A DNA stretch of 32,951 nt from CAZUCE01 sp964619265 (lineage in GTDB: Bacteria; Planctomycetota; UBA1135; GCA-002686595), in contig CAZUCE010000043.1 of NCBI GenBank assembly GCA_964619265.1, positions 1 through 32,951 of the forward strand, written 5' to 3'. The position numbers and the translations under genes were made by a program. Below, piece by piece: positions 16,676 through 24,983 of this stretch. The notes beneath the pieces were generated by a model. It saw nothing but the letters and a program-made list of their open reading frames with translations. It searched no databases and had not been told where the DNA came from. Numbering within the stretch: the first letter of the stretch is position 1; each line of letters opens with the position of its first letter.

Positions 16676-16701
16676 GGACCGCTCGTCTTGTCAGCGGGTC
16701 C
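16676..16701. other. Hairpin in the convergent intergenic region
   Basis: GGACCGCT (16676-16683) pairs with AGCGGGTCC (16693-16701) with one bulged G and a 9-nt loop. It lies between two convergent genes (16587-16775) and might aid termination, but no T-tract flanks it on either strand. The surrounding interval shows no tRNA cloverleaf or convincing ORF. Confidence 0.3.
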
Positions 16702-16775
16702 ATGAGCCGTTCTAGGTTTCTCCGGCGCGGCCGGCGGCCTGCTTGGCCTCTCAACAACCGGCCACCGGTGCGGAG

Positions 16776-19700
16776 TCAGCGCTCCAGAAGCGGCGTCAGG
16801 TAGCGGTAGTAAACCTCGAGGCACAAGACGGCCATCGCCGTGGTGTACGAGAGATCGTCTGGGTCATCCCCGGCGTAGTCGCGGGCGTAAACCGAAATCG
16901 GAGCCCAGGAACCGTTGTCGTTCTGGGAGGGCAGCAGAAAACCCTGCAGCGCGGCGTTCCAACGCTGCCAGTCGCGTTCGCTCGATCGCAGCATGGCCAG
17001 GCTCCCGTAGTAGACGAAGTACAGGTTGCCGCCGGCGTTCTCGACAAACGCGTCATCGCTTGCACGAAGGAAATCGGTCGGCATGCGCTCGAGGAGAAAA
17101 CTGCGTGCCGCAGCAAATTTCGGGCTCGAAAGGTCCTCGCCAAGCACAGACAAGGCGAACATCGCAGCAGGGGTAGAGCCGGGAAGGGTTGGCCACCCTG
17201 AACGCAAACGCTGGGGATCGTGGCTATAGCGATAGTAGCCTTCGCGCGGATCCCAGGCGCTCTGAAGGAACGACCGAGCTTGAGCGAGGGCGTCTTCGCG
17301 AACCTCAAGACCGCCCAAGCGAGCGGACTCGAGCGCCATGACCTGCCAGGCGGTGATCGAAGTCCGCGGATACTCGTCCACATGGCGGCCGGCCGGGCGG
17401 TAATACCCCCAGCCACCGCGCCGAGTGCGGTCCCCGCTTTTGGTTTGGTTCTCGAGGATGTGCGCGATGGCACGCTGGAGCGGACCGCGGAGACGTTCGT
17501 TGGGCTCCATCGCAAAAGCCTCGGCAAGCGCATAGGTCGCGATGGCGTGGGAGTAGGAACTGGTGTCGCCGAAGTGGCCCGACTCAGGTCCCTGAACGGC
17601 GAGCAAGAAGCGGATCGCGCGTTCGACAACAGCGGAATGCTCGCTGCCCGACTCGGGCGTGTGCCCGGCGCCAAGGTAGGCCAGGGTGACCAGGGCCGTC
17701 TTGCCAACGGCGACGAACCCGTACTTGTCATGATCGTCGGTCGGGCTGCCCCAGTAACCGTCTTCGGCTTGGGTCTCCGAGAGATAAGCGAGCCCGCGAG
17801 CCACGGCAAATTCGGTCTCGGTCGACCCGCCGAGCTCTTCGAGGGCGCGCAATTTTTGCGGACCGCGGCGGCCGGAAAACGACTGCGGGGTGTTGTCCGC
17901 CATCGGTGCTTCTGGCACTGCGCCCAGCTCCATGGGCGCCTCCGGAGCAGCCGAGTCGGGCGCTGCGCGAGCGACCAGCGGAATCGGCTCGGGCCCGGGC
18001 TCGCTTCCGCTGGTAGGTACGGGATTCGCGTGGAAGACGCTCGGAGCCTGCGGTGCGGCGAGCGCGTCTCGATCGCTCCCGCCCAGAGCCGGGCGCGAGA
18101 ACTGACGTGCGGACTGCAGCAAGGTGTCTGCCGAATCGGTCGTTTGGAGCTCCTGGCCTGAGGCCTGGCTGGAAGCGGGCTCGGCTCCAGCTTCTGGATC
18201 GGGGGCAACCAAGGCAATGTCGAGCGATCGGGAAGAGCCGCGCCGGAGGTCAAAACTCACCGGCTCGAGCAGCGAGTCCGCACCGGCTTGGCTCTCGCGG
18301 TTCTGCTGGGAGCGCCCGGAGAGGTTGAAGACGCCGGGTTGCAGCTCCGAGGTAGGTTCCCCGGAGCGCGCCAATGGAACACCTGCCGCCGGAGCGGTTG
18401 CGGGCGAAGAAGTGGGGCTAGAGGGGGCGGACCGCTGGAATTGCCGGGCGCGCACGTCGAGCTGGGCAACCCCCGGATCGGCCGCCCCCGTGCTTCCGGG
18501 CAAAGTCCGCTGCGGCCCGGCCGGAGCCTCCAGGCTGCGGGCAGCCCGAGGGGTTTCCTCGGCGGATCGTTCCGCCACCGAAGTCCATTCCGGAGCCGCG
18601 CCAACCGAAGCCGACTCTCCCCTGGAATCGTCCCGCTGTTCGCGCTGAATTCGAGGCGCTGCAGGAACGGCGAGCTGGGTCTTGGCGGGTGGCGCGAAGC
18701 TGGGCTGGGTGACCGCCTGCGCGGGGGGCGCGGCCTGGTCGTCAGAACCCGTCCGCCCAACCTCCCAGCGCCGGGCCTCCAGAGGATCGAAGCGCACGAC
18801 GTCTTCGCTGGGCCGGTGAAACGACTCGTCCGGTGCCGCGAGGCCCATGGGCGCCGTGCTTCGCAGCGCTTCGCGAGCCGGCGTAGAGCTCTGCACCAGC
18901 CCGGGCGCCGGCAACTCGGCTGCGCCCGCGCGTTCACGCGCCGCGAGCTCGAAGGACTCGGATGGAACGGGTTCCACGACCGTCGCTTGCGCGCGCGGCG
19001 CCTCGGGAAGCTCGCCGACCGGCGCACTTTCCTTGAACGCCGAAGCACGGGCCGCGCGCGTGACCTCCAAGGCTCCACCCCGTTCGGCGCGGGCCGCGAG
19101 ATTCTCCGGAGACTCCATCAACCTCACCCGCAGCCGCGTCGGGCCTTGCTCTGGCACCACTTCGCTTGGCTTGGGATGAACGCGCTGGAGCAACATAGCG
19201 ATCAGCAGGTGCACCAGCAGCGAGACCAAGTAGCACCGGAACAGAACGTCCATCGCTCGCCAGTGCCGAGCTGCCCAGGCGAGAAACGCCAGAAGAAACA
19301 GGGCGATCAGCAGTGAAATTTCGCGCCAGCCGATCGGTCGACCGGGCTGATGAAACAACTCGAGAGACTCGGCTGCAAAAAGGTCCGCTTCCCCGCCGCC
19401 GGAGCGCACGAAGCGGAGTTCGAAGCCATCTGGCTCCGGGTCTGGAGCACGCTCATCGAGCGGCGAACAGAGTCCTTCCAGGGGGCGCGGTTGAGTCCAT
19501 CCTTCGCGGCCAAGCCCGGACCGGTACAGGTCGTACCCGCCTTCTCCCCCCTCTCGATCGGAAGCGAACAAAAGTGCGCGCCCGTCGAGTCCGAACACCG
19601 GATCGCGGTCCTCGAACGGTGAATTGAGCGCACCGAGGGGTTCGACGAACAGCTTGCCGCTGGGCGTGGGCGAAGCGAGGAACAGGTCGTGATCGCTGGC

Positions 19701-20300
19701 CCGCCGGCGCGCATCGGCTGCCTCGCCGCGATTGGAAGCAAACGCCAGCTGCCCGTCTGGTCCTCGGGCGGGATCGGTTTCGTCCCACTCGCTGTGCAGC
19801 GAACCGTCTAGACGCTCGGCCTCCCCGAAGCGCTCGCCATCGAACGGAACCCGGTAGAGGTCCAGCCCCCCGGCTCCGCCGGGTCGGTTGGAGGAAAACA
19901 ACAGCTCGCCGTCCGCAAAGTGCGGCGCGACCTCGTCGAAGGGTGAATTGAGGCCGGTCAACGCCTCGACATCGACCCACGCGCCGCCCGCGAACCGGGC
20001 GCGGAACAGATCCGCAGAAACCCCGCGTTCGCCCGCGGCGAACACCAACCATCGCCCGTCGACCGAGCGAGTCGAGCGCCCCTCGAGCCCGGCGCTGTTC
20101 ACCTCCCCGTGCAGTGGTTCGGGCGCCTGCCAAATCGCATAACGCAATTCATCGGCCCGCGCTACGTCGACCACGCGCGTCCCATCGGAGTAAAAGCCCT
20201 CGTCCCCCAGGTACGGACGAAAACGCGCCCAGGCCAGTACGAATCCGGCCGCCACCAGGGCAACGACGAGAATCAGATCCTTGCCCCAGCTGGCGCGCAT
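16776..20300 (-). CDS. Propeller-TonB/TolA-like transmembrane-linker-toroid fusion protein
   Basis: A 1174-aa envelope protein, last in the TPR-ExbB-ExbD operon and 5 nt after ExbD. Domains in order: TM1 (~9-26); a PD40/TolB-type propeller (~30-315) with blade motifs such as LLFSSNRPGGAGGLDLYR and LLFASDREGGEGGYDLYR; TM2 (~328-344); a short loop with Arg and His; TM3 (~352-371); a Pro/Ala/Glu/Ser linker of ~450 residues with no visible fold; and an alpha/alpha-toroid (~828-1172) of the prenyltransferase/squalene-cyclase type (AYLSETQAEDGYWG; LLPSQNDNGSW). TM3 carries S360, H364 and L371 at the exact spacing of the TonB/TolA S-H-L-S signature, with H375 replacing the last Ser. The predicted topology puts propeller, linker and toroid in the periplasm. 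I infer an ExbBD-energised transducer; the partner is unknown. Confidence 0.82.
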   Translation of the reverse strand: MRASWGKDLILVVALVAAGFVLAWARFRPYLGDEGFYSDGTRVVDVARADELRYAIWQAPEPLHGEVNSAGLEGRSTRSVDGRWLVFAAGERGVSADLFRARFAGGAWVDVEALTGLNSPFDEVAPHFADGELLFSSNRPGGAGGLDLYRVPFDGERFGEAERLDGSLHSEWDETDPARGPDGQLAFASNRGEAADARRRASDHDLFLASPTPSGKLFVEPLGALNSPFEDRDPVFGLDGRALLFASDREGGEGGYDLYRSGLGREGWTQPRPLEGLCSPLDERAPDPEPDGFELRFVRSGGGEADLFAAESLELFHQPGRPIGWREISLLIALFLLAFLAWAARHWRAMDVLFRCYLVSLLVHLLIAMLLQRVHPKPSEVVPEQGPTRLRVRLMESPENLAARAERGGALEVTRAARASAFKESAPVGELPEAPRAQATVVEPVPSESFELAARERAGAAELPAPGLVQSSTPAREALRSTAPMGLAAPDESFHRPSEDVVRFDPLEARRWEVGRTGSDDQAAPPAQAVTQPSFAPPAKTQLAVPAAPRIQREQRDDSRGESASVGAAPEWTSVAERSAEETPRAARSLEAPAGPQRTLPGSTGAADPGVAQLDVRARQFQRSAPSSPTSSPATAPAAGVPLARSGEPTSELQPGVFNLSGRSQQNRESQAGADSLLEPVSFDLRRGSSRSLDIALVAPDPEAGAEPASSQASGQELQTTDSADTLLQSARQFSRPALGGSDRDALAAPQAPSVFHANPVPTSGSEPGPEPIPLVARAAPDSAAPEAPMELGAVPEAPMADNTPQSFSGRRGPQKLRALEELGGSTETEFAVARGLAYLSETQAEDGYWGSPTDDHDKYGFVAVGKTALVTLAYLGAGHTPESGSEHSAVVERAIRFLLAVQGPESGHFGDTSSYSHAIATYALAEAFAMEPNERLRGPLQRAIAHILENQTKSGDRTRRGGWGYYRPAGRHVDEYPRTSITAWQVMALESARLGGLEVREDALAQARSFLQSAWDPREGYYRYSHDPQRLRSGWPTLPGSTPAAMFALSVLGEDLSSPKFAAARSFLLERMPTDFLRASDDAFVENAGGNLYFVYYGSLAMLRSSERDWQRWNAALQGFLLPSQNDNGSWAPISVYARDYAGDDPDDLSYTTAMAVLCLEVYYRYLTPLLER

Positions 20301-20305
20301 CGGAA

Positions 20306-20716
20306 TCAGCCTTCGCGGGTGGAGAGGCCTGCGTTCTCGAGCCCAGCAACGCGCGCTAGGTCGAGCACTTGAACAATTCGGCCGTAATCGGTCGTGCGAT
20401 CGCCCCGCACGGTTACCGGCGTCGAGGGATTGCGGCGCGCCGTGCGCTGCATCAGATCAGCCAGTTCATCGTCACTCATCGCGCGACCCTCGACGAAGAC
20501 TTGGCCAGCCTCGGTTACGTCCAGCACCAGTTCGTCGGGAGATTCGGCAGATTGGGTGCCGGATTCGGCCTGGGGCAGATCCAAATCCACACGTTCTTCC
20601 ATCGTCGCGAACGTGGTCGCGACCATAAAGAAGATCAAGAGCAGGAACACGACGTCAATCATCGGAGCCAGGTTCAAGCTCTGATCATCGACGGCTTCAG
20701 GGTCTTCGCAGCGCAT
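20306..20716 (-). CDS. ExbD/TolR-type biopolymer transport protein
   Basis: A 136-aa inner-membrane protein with one transmembrane helix. The motif LNLAPMIDVVFLLLIFFM contains the essential proton-pathway Asp (D21), followed by the usual VDLDLP segment and a periplasmic domain (ADLMQRTARRNPSTPVTVRGD; TDYGRIVQVLDLARVAGL). With ExbB/TolQ it forms the proton-driven stator unit that moves a TonB- or TolA-like partner. I chose the ATG at 20716, 13 nt after the ExbB stop; an in-frame start at 20779 would overlap ExbB by 50 nt and add an untypical cysteine/proline-containing extension. ExbD and TolR cannot be told apart here. The next gene begins 5 nt downstream and encodes the probable energised partner. 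Confidence 0.9.
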   Translation of the reverse strand: MRCEDPEAVDDQSLNLAPMIDVVFLLLIFFMVATTFATMEERVDLDLPQAESGTQSAESPDELVLDVTEAGQVFVEGRAMSDDELADLMQRTARRNPSTPVTVRGDRTTDYGRIVQVLDLARVAGLENAGLSTREG

Positions 20717-20729
20717 GGGTAAGGCCGGA

Positions 20730-21419
20730 TCAGGCCGTACGGTCGGCAAGCAGAGCTTCTTCCACGTCGCGCTGGGCATCTTCCACGCGCCGTGCGAACC
20801 GCTCGATGCGCCCCTTGAGCCAGTGGTAAGCGACGATGGCGGGAATCGCGACGGCTAGCCCCGCGGCCGTCGTGGTCAACGCCTGATAGATCCCACCGGC
20901 GAGCAATTCGGGCTTGCCGAGACCGGATTGGGTGGCAATTTCCCCGAACGAACGAATCATGCCCCATACCGTTCCAAGCAAGCCGAGCAACGGCGCGATC
21001 AACCACACGATCAGCAACGGCCGTAAGTTGGCCGAAAGCCGGCGCATTTCGGTTGAGGCCGCGTCGCCCACCGCTTGGTCGCGATCGAGATAGGGCTCGC
21101 CTGCGCGGCGCAAGCCCACGGCGAGTATACGGGTCAAGCTGGTGGGTTTGGATTCGCAGCGCGCAAGGGCTGAGCTCGGCCCGCCAGACCGCAATTCATC
21201 GACCACGCTCTTCGCGAGTTTGTTCGATCCAAGCGCTCCGGCGCGCAAGTTGACTACGCGCTCCACCACGTAGGCCAGGCCCACCACGGAACACAGCGCG
21301 ATCGGGATCATCGCGAAGCCACCTCGTCGGGCGAGCTCGAACACCGAGTCGAGCGTCGGCTCCGTGACTGCATCGCCGGCTTGAGCCACCGCGATCCAAG
21401 AAGAAAACAACCAGGACAT
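20730..21419 (-). CDS. ExbB/TolQ/MotA-family proton channel protein
   Basis: A 229-aa inner-membrane protein with three predicted helices: ~35-52 (GFAMIPIALCSVVGLAYVV), ~134-151 (LLIVWLIAPLLGLLGTVWG) and ~177-200. The hallmarks LLGLLGTVWGMIRSF and ALTTTAAGLAVAIPA, which line the channel of ExbB and TolQ pentamers, are intact. The first ~14 residues look signal-like, so the N-terminus may be processed or form an extra amphipathic helix. It lies 54 nt after the TPR gene and 13 nt before ExbD, all on the minus strand, consistent with one transcript. Family identity is clear; whether it acts as ExbB (TonB) or TolQ (Tol-Pal) cannot be decided by sequence alone. Confidence 0.92.
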   Translation of the reverse strand: MSWLFSSWIAVAQAGDAVTEPTLDSVFELARRGGFAMIPIALCSVVGLAYVVERVVNLRAGALGSNKLAKSVVDELRSGGPSSALARCESKPTSLTRILAVGLRRAGEPYLDRDQAVGDAASTEMRRLSANLRPLLIVWLIAPLLGLLGTVWGMIRSFGEIATQSGLGKPELLAGGIYQALTTTAAGLAVAIPAIVAYHWLKGRIERFARRVEDAQRDVEEALLADRTA

Positions 21420-21473
21420 GAAAGACAGGGAGGAACGGAGTCTGAAGAGGTGTGCGTGGAATTGCGAGTTGCG

Positions 21474-24400
21474 TTAACGGCGGGACAGCGCGTCCAGACG
21501 CTGCTTGGCGCGTGGCGCGAAAGGGCTACCTGGGTAGACATCGAGGATTTCTCGGTAGCGCGCTTCGGCCACCTCGAATTGCTCTTGAAGCTCAAGGATG
21601 CCCGCAGCGCGGAACGTGCCGTCGGCGCCGTGCTCAATGCCTTCGAATAGCACCGAAACCTTGAGATAACCAGCCAACGCCGCGTCGAGGTCGCCGGAAG
21701 CGCGGTCCAGATCGCCGAGCGCCAGTTGGGCGCGGGCGTACAGTTCGCCGCGGGTCCGCTCGCCGACCTGGGCCAAAGCCGCCCTAGCGTCGCGATCGCG
21801 CCCCAACTCGGCCAACGCGAATCCGCGTTCCAGGTCGGCCTCAGCCAATCCGGGAAATTCCGGAGCGCTGCGGGTCAGGGCTTCGAGCGCCTCGACGGCA
21901 CCCTTCCACTGCTCGTTGCGCGCATGCGCAAGCCCAAGCCGAAACAAGACTTTGGGAAGCACCGCGTGCTGAGGATGATCCCGGCGCACCGCGCTCAACA
22001 CCTCAGCGGCCGCCTCGAAGCGCCCGAGACGATACTCGGCCTCGCCCAGCAAGAACGCGACTTCTCCGCCGAACGAACTCCCTGGAAATTCTGTCAGGAG
22101 CAGGCGCGCGCTGCCGGCCGTCGCGGCCCAGTCTTCCAGCGCCAAGCCGGTGAAAGTGGCCTTGTACAGGGCTCGCTCGCGCAGCTCGTCCGCCACCACC
22201 GGATCGCCGAGCGCGATGGAATAGCAGCTCGCTGCAGCCTGGAGCTCGCCTGATTCAAACCGGGATTCGCCGACGAAAAACGCGGCTTCGCGGACGTCGT
22301 CTCGAACGAATGCGCCCTTGTCGAAGCGCGCCAGGAGCCGCTCGGCCCGGTCGGTCTCGCCAGCTTCCAAGAGCGCAAAGACCTCCTCCACGCGCAGGCC
22401 GACCTGCGCATCCGGAAAACGCACAGCTAGCTCATCGAACAACCCCGCGGCGAGGGCCGGATCGAGAACGCCCGCTGCCCGCTGGGCGGCCGCGAGCATT
22501 CGCGGGCCATCTGGCTGGGTCTCCGCGAACGCGACCAAGGCCGCTCGACTTGCCTCGGCGTCTCCCCGAGCCGTTTCGATCCACACACCGAGTTCGGCCG
22601 CGGCTGCGCGCCAGGCCGGGTCGACGTCGTCGCGAGCAAAGAGCGGAGCCAGGCGTTGCTTGGCGCGATCCACGCGCCCCAGTTCCAGCTCACACCACGC
22701 AGAGCCCCATTCGGCCGCGGCGCGGAAGCCCGCGCCTTCCGACGCCTCGTAATGCGCAAGTGCGGACTCGAGCCGACCTCCGATCCGGTCCTGTTCGGCA
22801 AGGTGAAGGTGCGCCTCGGCGCCATACACCCCCGGCTCGCTCTCTTCGAGCAGGCTCGCGTAGGCCTTGGATTGCTCCTCGCCGCCCGTCGCACGCGCCA
22901 GTCTCGCCCAAGCCTCTACGCGCCGCGGGTGACCTCCGGCGTGCTGGAGGAATTTGCGCAGGTGGGCAGCGGCTTGCGAATTTCGCCCGGTGCGTTCGCA
23001 ACACTCGGCGGCCAGCAGGCGAGCTTGCTCGCGCTGGGCTTGATCGAGCCCGCCGTCCGCGTAGACCGCGAAGGCCTGCTCGGCGGCGGGAAGATCCTCC
23101 ATGCGCCAACGGCACCAGGCGCGGCGCAAACGAGCCGCGTCGGAGGCTTCCGCAGCGAGCGTTGCGCCGTGTCGATCGAGCAATTCAGCGAAGGCCGAGT
23201 CGGCCAGTTCGAAGCGACCCAACTGAAAGAGGCACTCCGCGCGCGTGGTTCGCATCGTGTCGGCGTAGGTCGACTCCGGGAACTCGCTGAGCTGGCGCTC
23301 AGCCAGACTCAAGGCCCCTTCGAGATCGCCGGCCTCGGCGGCGGCGATCGCAGCCGCGTGCAGACCGTAGTCCCCGCCCGCCGCAGCAAAACTCTTCGCA
23401 GCAGCCCGCGCGTCGCCGGTGGCCGCCACGGACTCGGCCAGCACCAATCGAGCCTCGCGCTCTAGGCCAGCGTCCAGCGAACCCTCGAGCGCGGTTCGAA
23501 GTTCGCGGACCGCACGCCCGTGATCGCGCGCTGCACTGGCTGCGAGTCCAATCCACGCTCGACGCTCGGCGGTCACCTCCGCCTCGATCGCGTCGAAGCG
23601 CTCGAGCGCCTTGCCGGGTGCACCCGCGCGCAAGTGAGCCAGCGCTGCGCGCTGCAAGAGGTCTTCGCGCCATTGAGCGTCTTCGCGCAGGCCGGTTGCC
23701 TGATCGAGGACTTGAGCTGCCTGCTCGTAGCGCCCGAGCGCAAACAGGGCGGCGCCGCGGCCGCGCTGGGCAGCGCCGCGATGTTCGCCGTCAGGCACCC
23801 GCCCGAACTGATCCAGGGCCTGCTCGGTACGGCCCAAACCAAACAGAGTCTCGCCCGCGAGCAGCATCAACTCTGCGCCGCGCGGATCGTCCGCATGGAT
23901 GCGCAAGAACTGCTCCGCTCGCTCAACGATCTCCTCTGGGGCTCGCAGGTCCTTCGCGCACCACACCAAGGCGTAGCGCGCGTCGGCTTCGAACTCTTCG
24001 GCGTCGTCGCGCTCGAGCAGCTCCAAGTAGGCCGCACGGGCCTGACTCGGTTCGCCGCTTTCAAGCAGCGCTTCAGCCAGCAGGAATCGAGCGGGTGCGT
24101 GGAGGTAGGTCGCTGGCCCGGCTGCGGCTCGGCGCAAAGAAACCACCGCGCCCTCGGTGTCCCCAAGCGCGAGCGCGCACTCACCGAGCCGGTATTGCAC
24201 CTCCCCGGCCAGCTCAAAACGCGGGCTCTTCGCCAGGGCGCCGAATTCAGCTCGGGCTTCCCCGTGACGCCCCAACTGAAACAGCGCCTCGGCGAGCCGG
24301 TAGCGAACTCCCTCGGCCCTTGAGCTCGCCGCATGCCTTAGGAGGAACTCGCGGGCTTCGCGAACCACCTCGGCATGCAGGCCCCGCTCGGCCAAGCCGG

Positions 24401-24536
24401 CCACAAGGCGGGCAGCTTCCTCATCCTCCTGGGATGGACCGGCCCACCTTGTAGGTGTCTCCGGAATGGGGAGGACGGCCAAGGGGGCCGCCGGCCAGGT
24501 CGGACAGAGCAGCAACCAAGCAGCGAGGGCGATCAT
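21474..24536 (-). CDS. Large tetratricopeptide-repeat protein, first gene of the ExbBD operon
   Basis: A 1020-aa protein built almost entirely of TPR helices. It starts with a hydrophobic segment (MIALAAWLLLCPTWPAAPLA), probably a signal peptide, which places the repeats in the periplasm. Typical repeat units are AEALFQLGRHGEARAEF, GRGAALFALGRYEQAAQVL, AECLFQLGRFELADSAF, LGEAEYRLGRFEAAAEVL and LGLAHARNEQWKGAVEAL, spread from residue ~40 to the end. The last units (AEARYREILDVYPGSPFAPRAKQRLDAL) resemble the CpoB/YbgF and BamD-type outer-membrane TPRs. TPRs are protein-docking scaffolds, so a role in assembling or coupling the downstream ExbB-ExbD-transducer complex is likely but inferred. No catalytic motif is seen. 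Only the N-terminal start is uncertain. Confidence 0.85.
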   Translation of the reverse strand: MIALAAWLLLCPTWPAAPLAVLPIPETPTRWAGPSQEDEEAARLVAGLAERGLHAEVVREAREFLLRHAASSRAEGVRYRLAEALFQLGRHGEARAEFGALAKSPRFELAGEVQYRLGECALALGDTEGAVVSLRRAAAGPATYLHAPARFLLAEALLESGEPSQARAAYLELLERDDAEEFEADARYALVWCAKDLRAPEEIVERAEQFLRIHADDPRGAELMLLAGETLFGLGRTEQALDQFGRVPDGEHRGAAQRGRGAALFALGRYEQAAQVLDQATGLREDAQWREDLLQRAALAHLRAGAPGKALERFDAIEAEVTAERRAWIGLAASAARDHGRAVRELRTALEGSLDAGLEREARLVLAESVAATGDARAAAKSFAAAGGDYGLHAAAIAAAEAGDLEGALSLAERQLSEFPESTYADTMRTTRAECLFQLGRFELADSAFAELLDRHGATLAAEASDAARLRRAWCRWRMEDLPAAEQAFAVYADGGLDQAQREQARLLAAECCERTGRNSQAAAHLRKFLQHAGGHPRRVEAWARLARATGGEEQSKAYASLLEESEPGVYGAEAHLHLAEQDRIGGRLESALAHYEASEGAGFRAAAEWGSAWCELELGRVDRAKQRLAPLFARDDVDPAWRAAAAELGVWIETARGDAEASRAALVAFAETQPDGPRMLAAAQRAAGVLDPALAAGLFDELAVRFPDAQVGLRVEEVFALLEAGETDRAERLLARFDKGAFVRDDVREAAFFVGESRFESGELQAAASCYSIALGDPVVADELRERALYKATFTGLALEDWAATAGSARLLLTEFPGSSFGGEVAFLLGEAEYRLGRFEAAAEVLSAVRRDHPQHAVLPKVLFRLGLAHARNEQWKGAVEALEALTRSAPEFPGLAEADLERGFALAELGRDRDARAALAQVGERTRGELYARAQLALGDLDRASGDLDAALAGYLKVSVLFEGIEHGADGTFRAAGILELQEQFEVAEARYREILDVYPGSPFAPRAKQRLDALSRR

Positions 24537-24983
24537 CGGGGTCGTCGAGAGGAGGGCTGCGGGAAGTGGATCGAACGGACGCGCCCCACGGTACCGGCCC
24601 GCTGGAGAGCTGCTTGGGATTCGCGAGCCGGGGACGGCCCGCAGAGGCCCCAGCGTGGAGCCGGCGCAACGGCCGGCGGTTTTTGGGAAACGCCCTCCGG
24701 CGATTTCAGGGTTCTGCCCCCTTCTAAGCCGCGCCGCTCTGATCTGCGCTGTTCCAGGCTGCCCCGTTCGGGGGCCTTAGGCAGCAGCTCGCCTGCAAAT
24801 CCTGACTTGCCTGTCCGCCGCCGGTTTGGAGGCCCGCCCCGGCAGGTCCCCCACTCCCCGGAGACTTCGGACAAGAAGACAGAGATTGAGAAAAGCGAGG
24901 TCTCGATCGGAAAGCGGTTCGCGAAGCGCTTGCGCCGCTTGACTTAGTCGCTGCCCAGCAAGATGGAGCCGCTCGCCCCGCGC
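24537..24983. other. 447-bp intergenic region upstream of the TPR-ExbBD operon
   Basis: This stretch separates the TPR gene start from the selO stop, both on the minus strand, so the promoter of the TPR operon should lie here. I could not assign -35/-10 boxes with confidence. It contains a GCCGGC repeat pair near 24660-24680 followed by GGTTTTT on the plus strand, where no plus-strand gene needs a terminator, and the hairpin at 24912-24940. Open frames present are Arg/Pro/Gly-rich and look non-coding. Confidence 0.5.
24912..24940 (-). terminator. Possible weak terminator downstream of selO
   Basis: AAGCGG (24912-24917) pairs with CCGCTT (24935-24940), continued by CGCGA/TTGCG (one G-T wobble) after a 2-nt bulge, around a 5-nt loop. 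It begins 43 nt past the selO stop in transcription order. Only three T residues follow on the minus strand, so termination would be weak or factor-dependent. Confidence 0.35.

Noticed and set aside
16587..16775. tRNA or small RNA gene between the convergent genes
   Set aside because: One bulged hairpin is present, but no TTCGA arm with matching acceptor stem or other cloverleaf elements could be found.
16776..17825. Enzymatic squalene-hopene or terpene cyclase
   Set aside because: A D-P-D-D string occurs at residues 1146-1149, but it lies near the C-terminus, next to a helix typical of the toroid end, rather than in the central cyclase position. The domain is part of a membrane-anchored transducer-like protein and is predicted periplasmic, so a cyclase call is not supported.
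24655..24685. Plus-strand intrinsic terminator (GCCGGC pair then TTTTT)
   Set aside because: The stem halves are self-complementary and short, and no plus-strand gene lies upstream for about 8 kb.
24533..24874. A small 113-residue minus-strand gene upstream of the TPR operon
   Set aside because: The translation is Arg/Pro/Gly-rich without domain-like pattern, and it overlaps the TPR start. GC-rich DNA gives many such chance frames.
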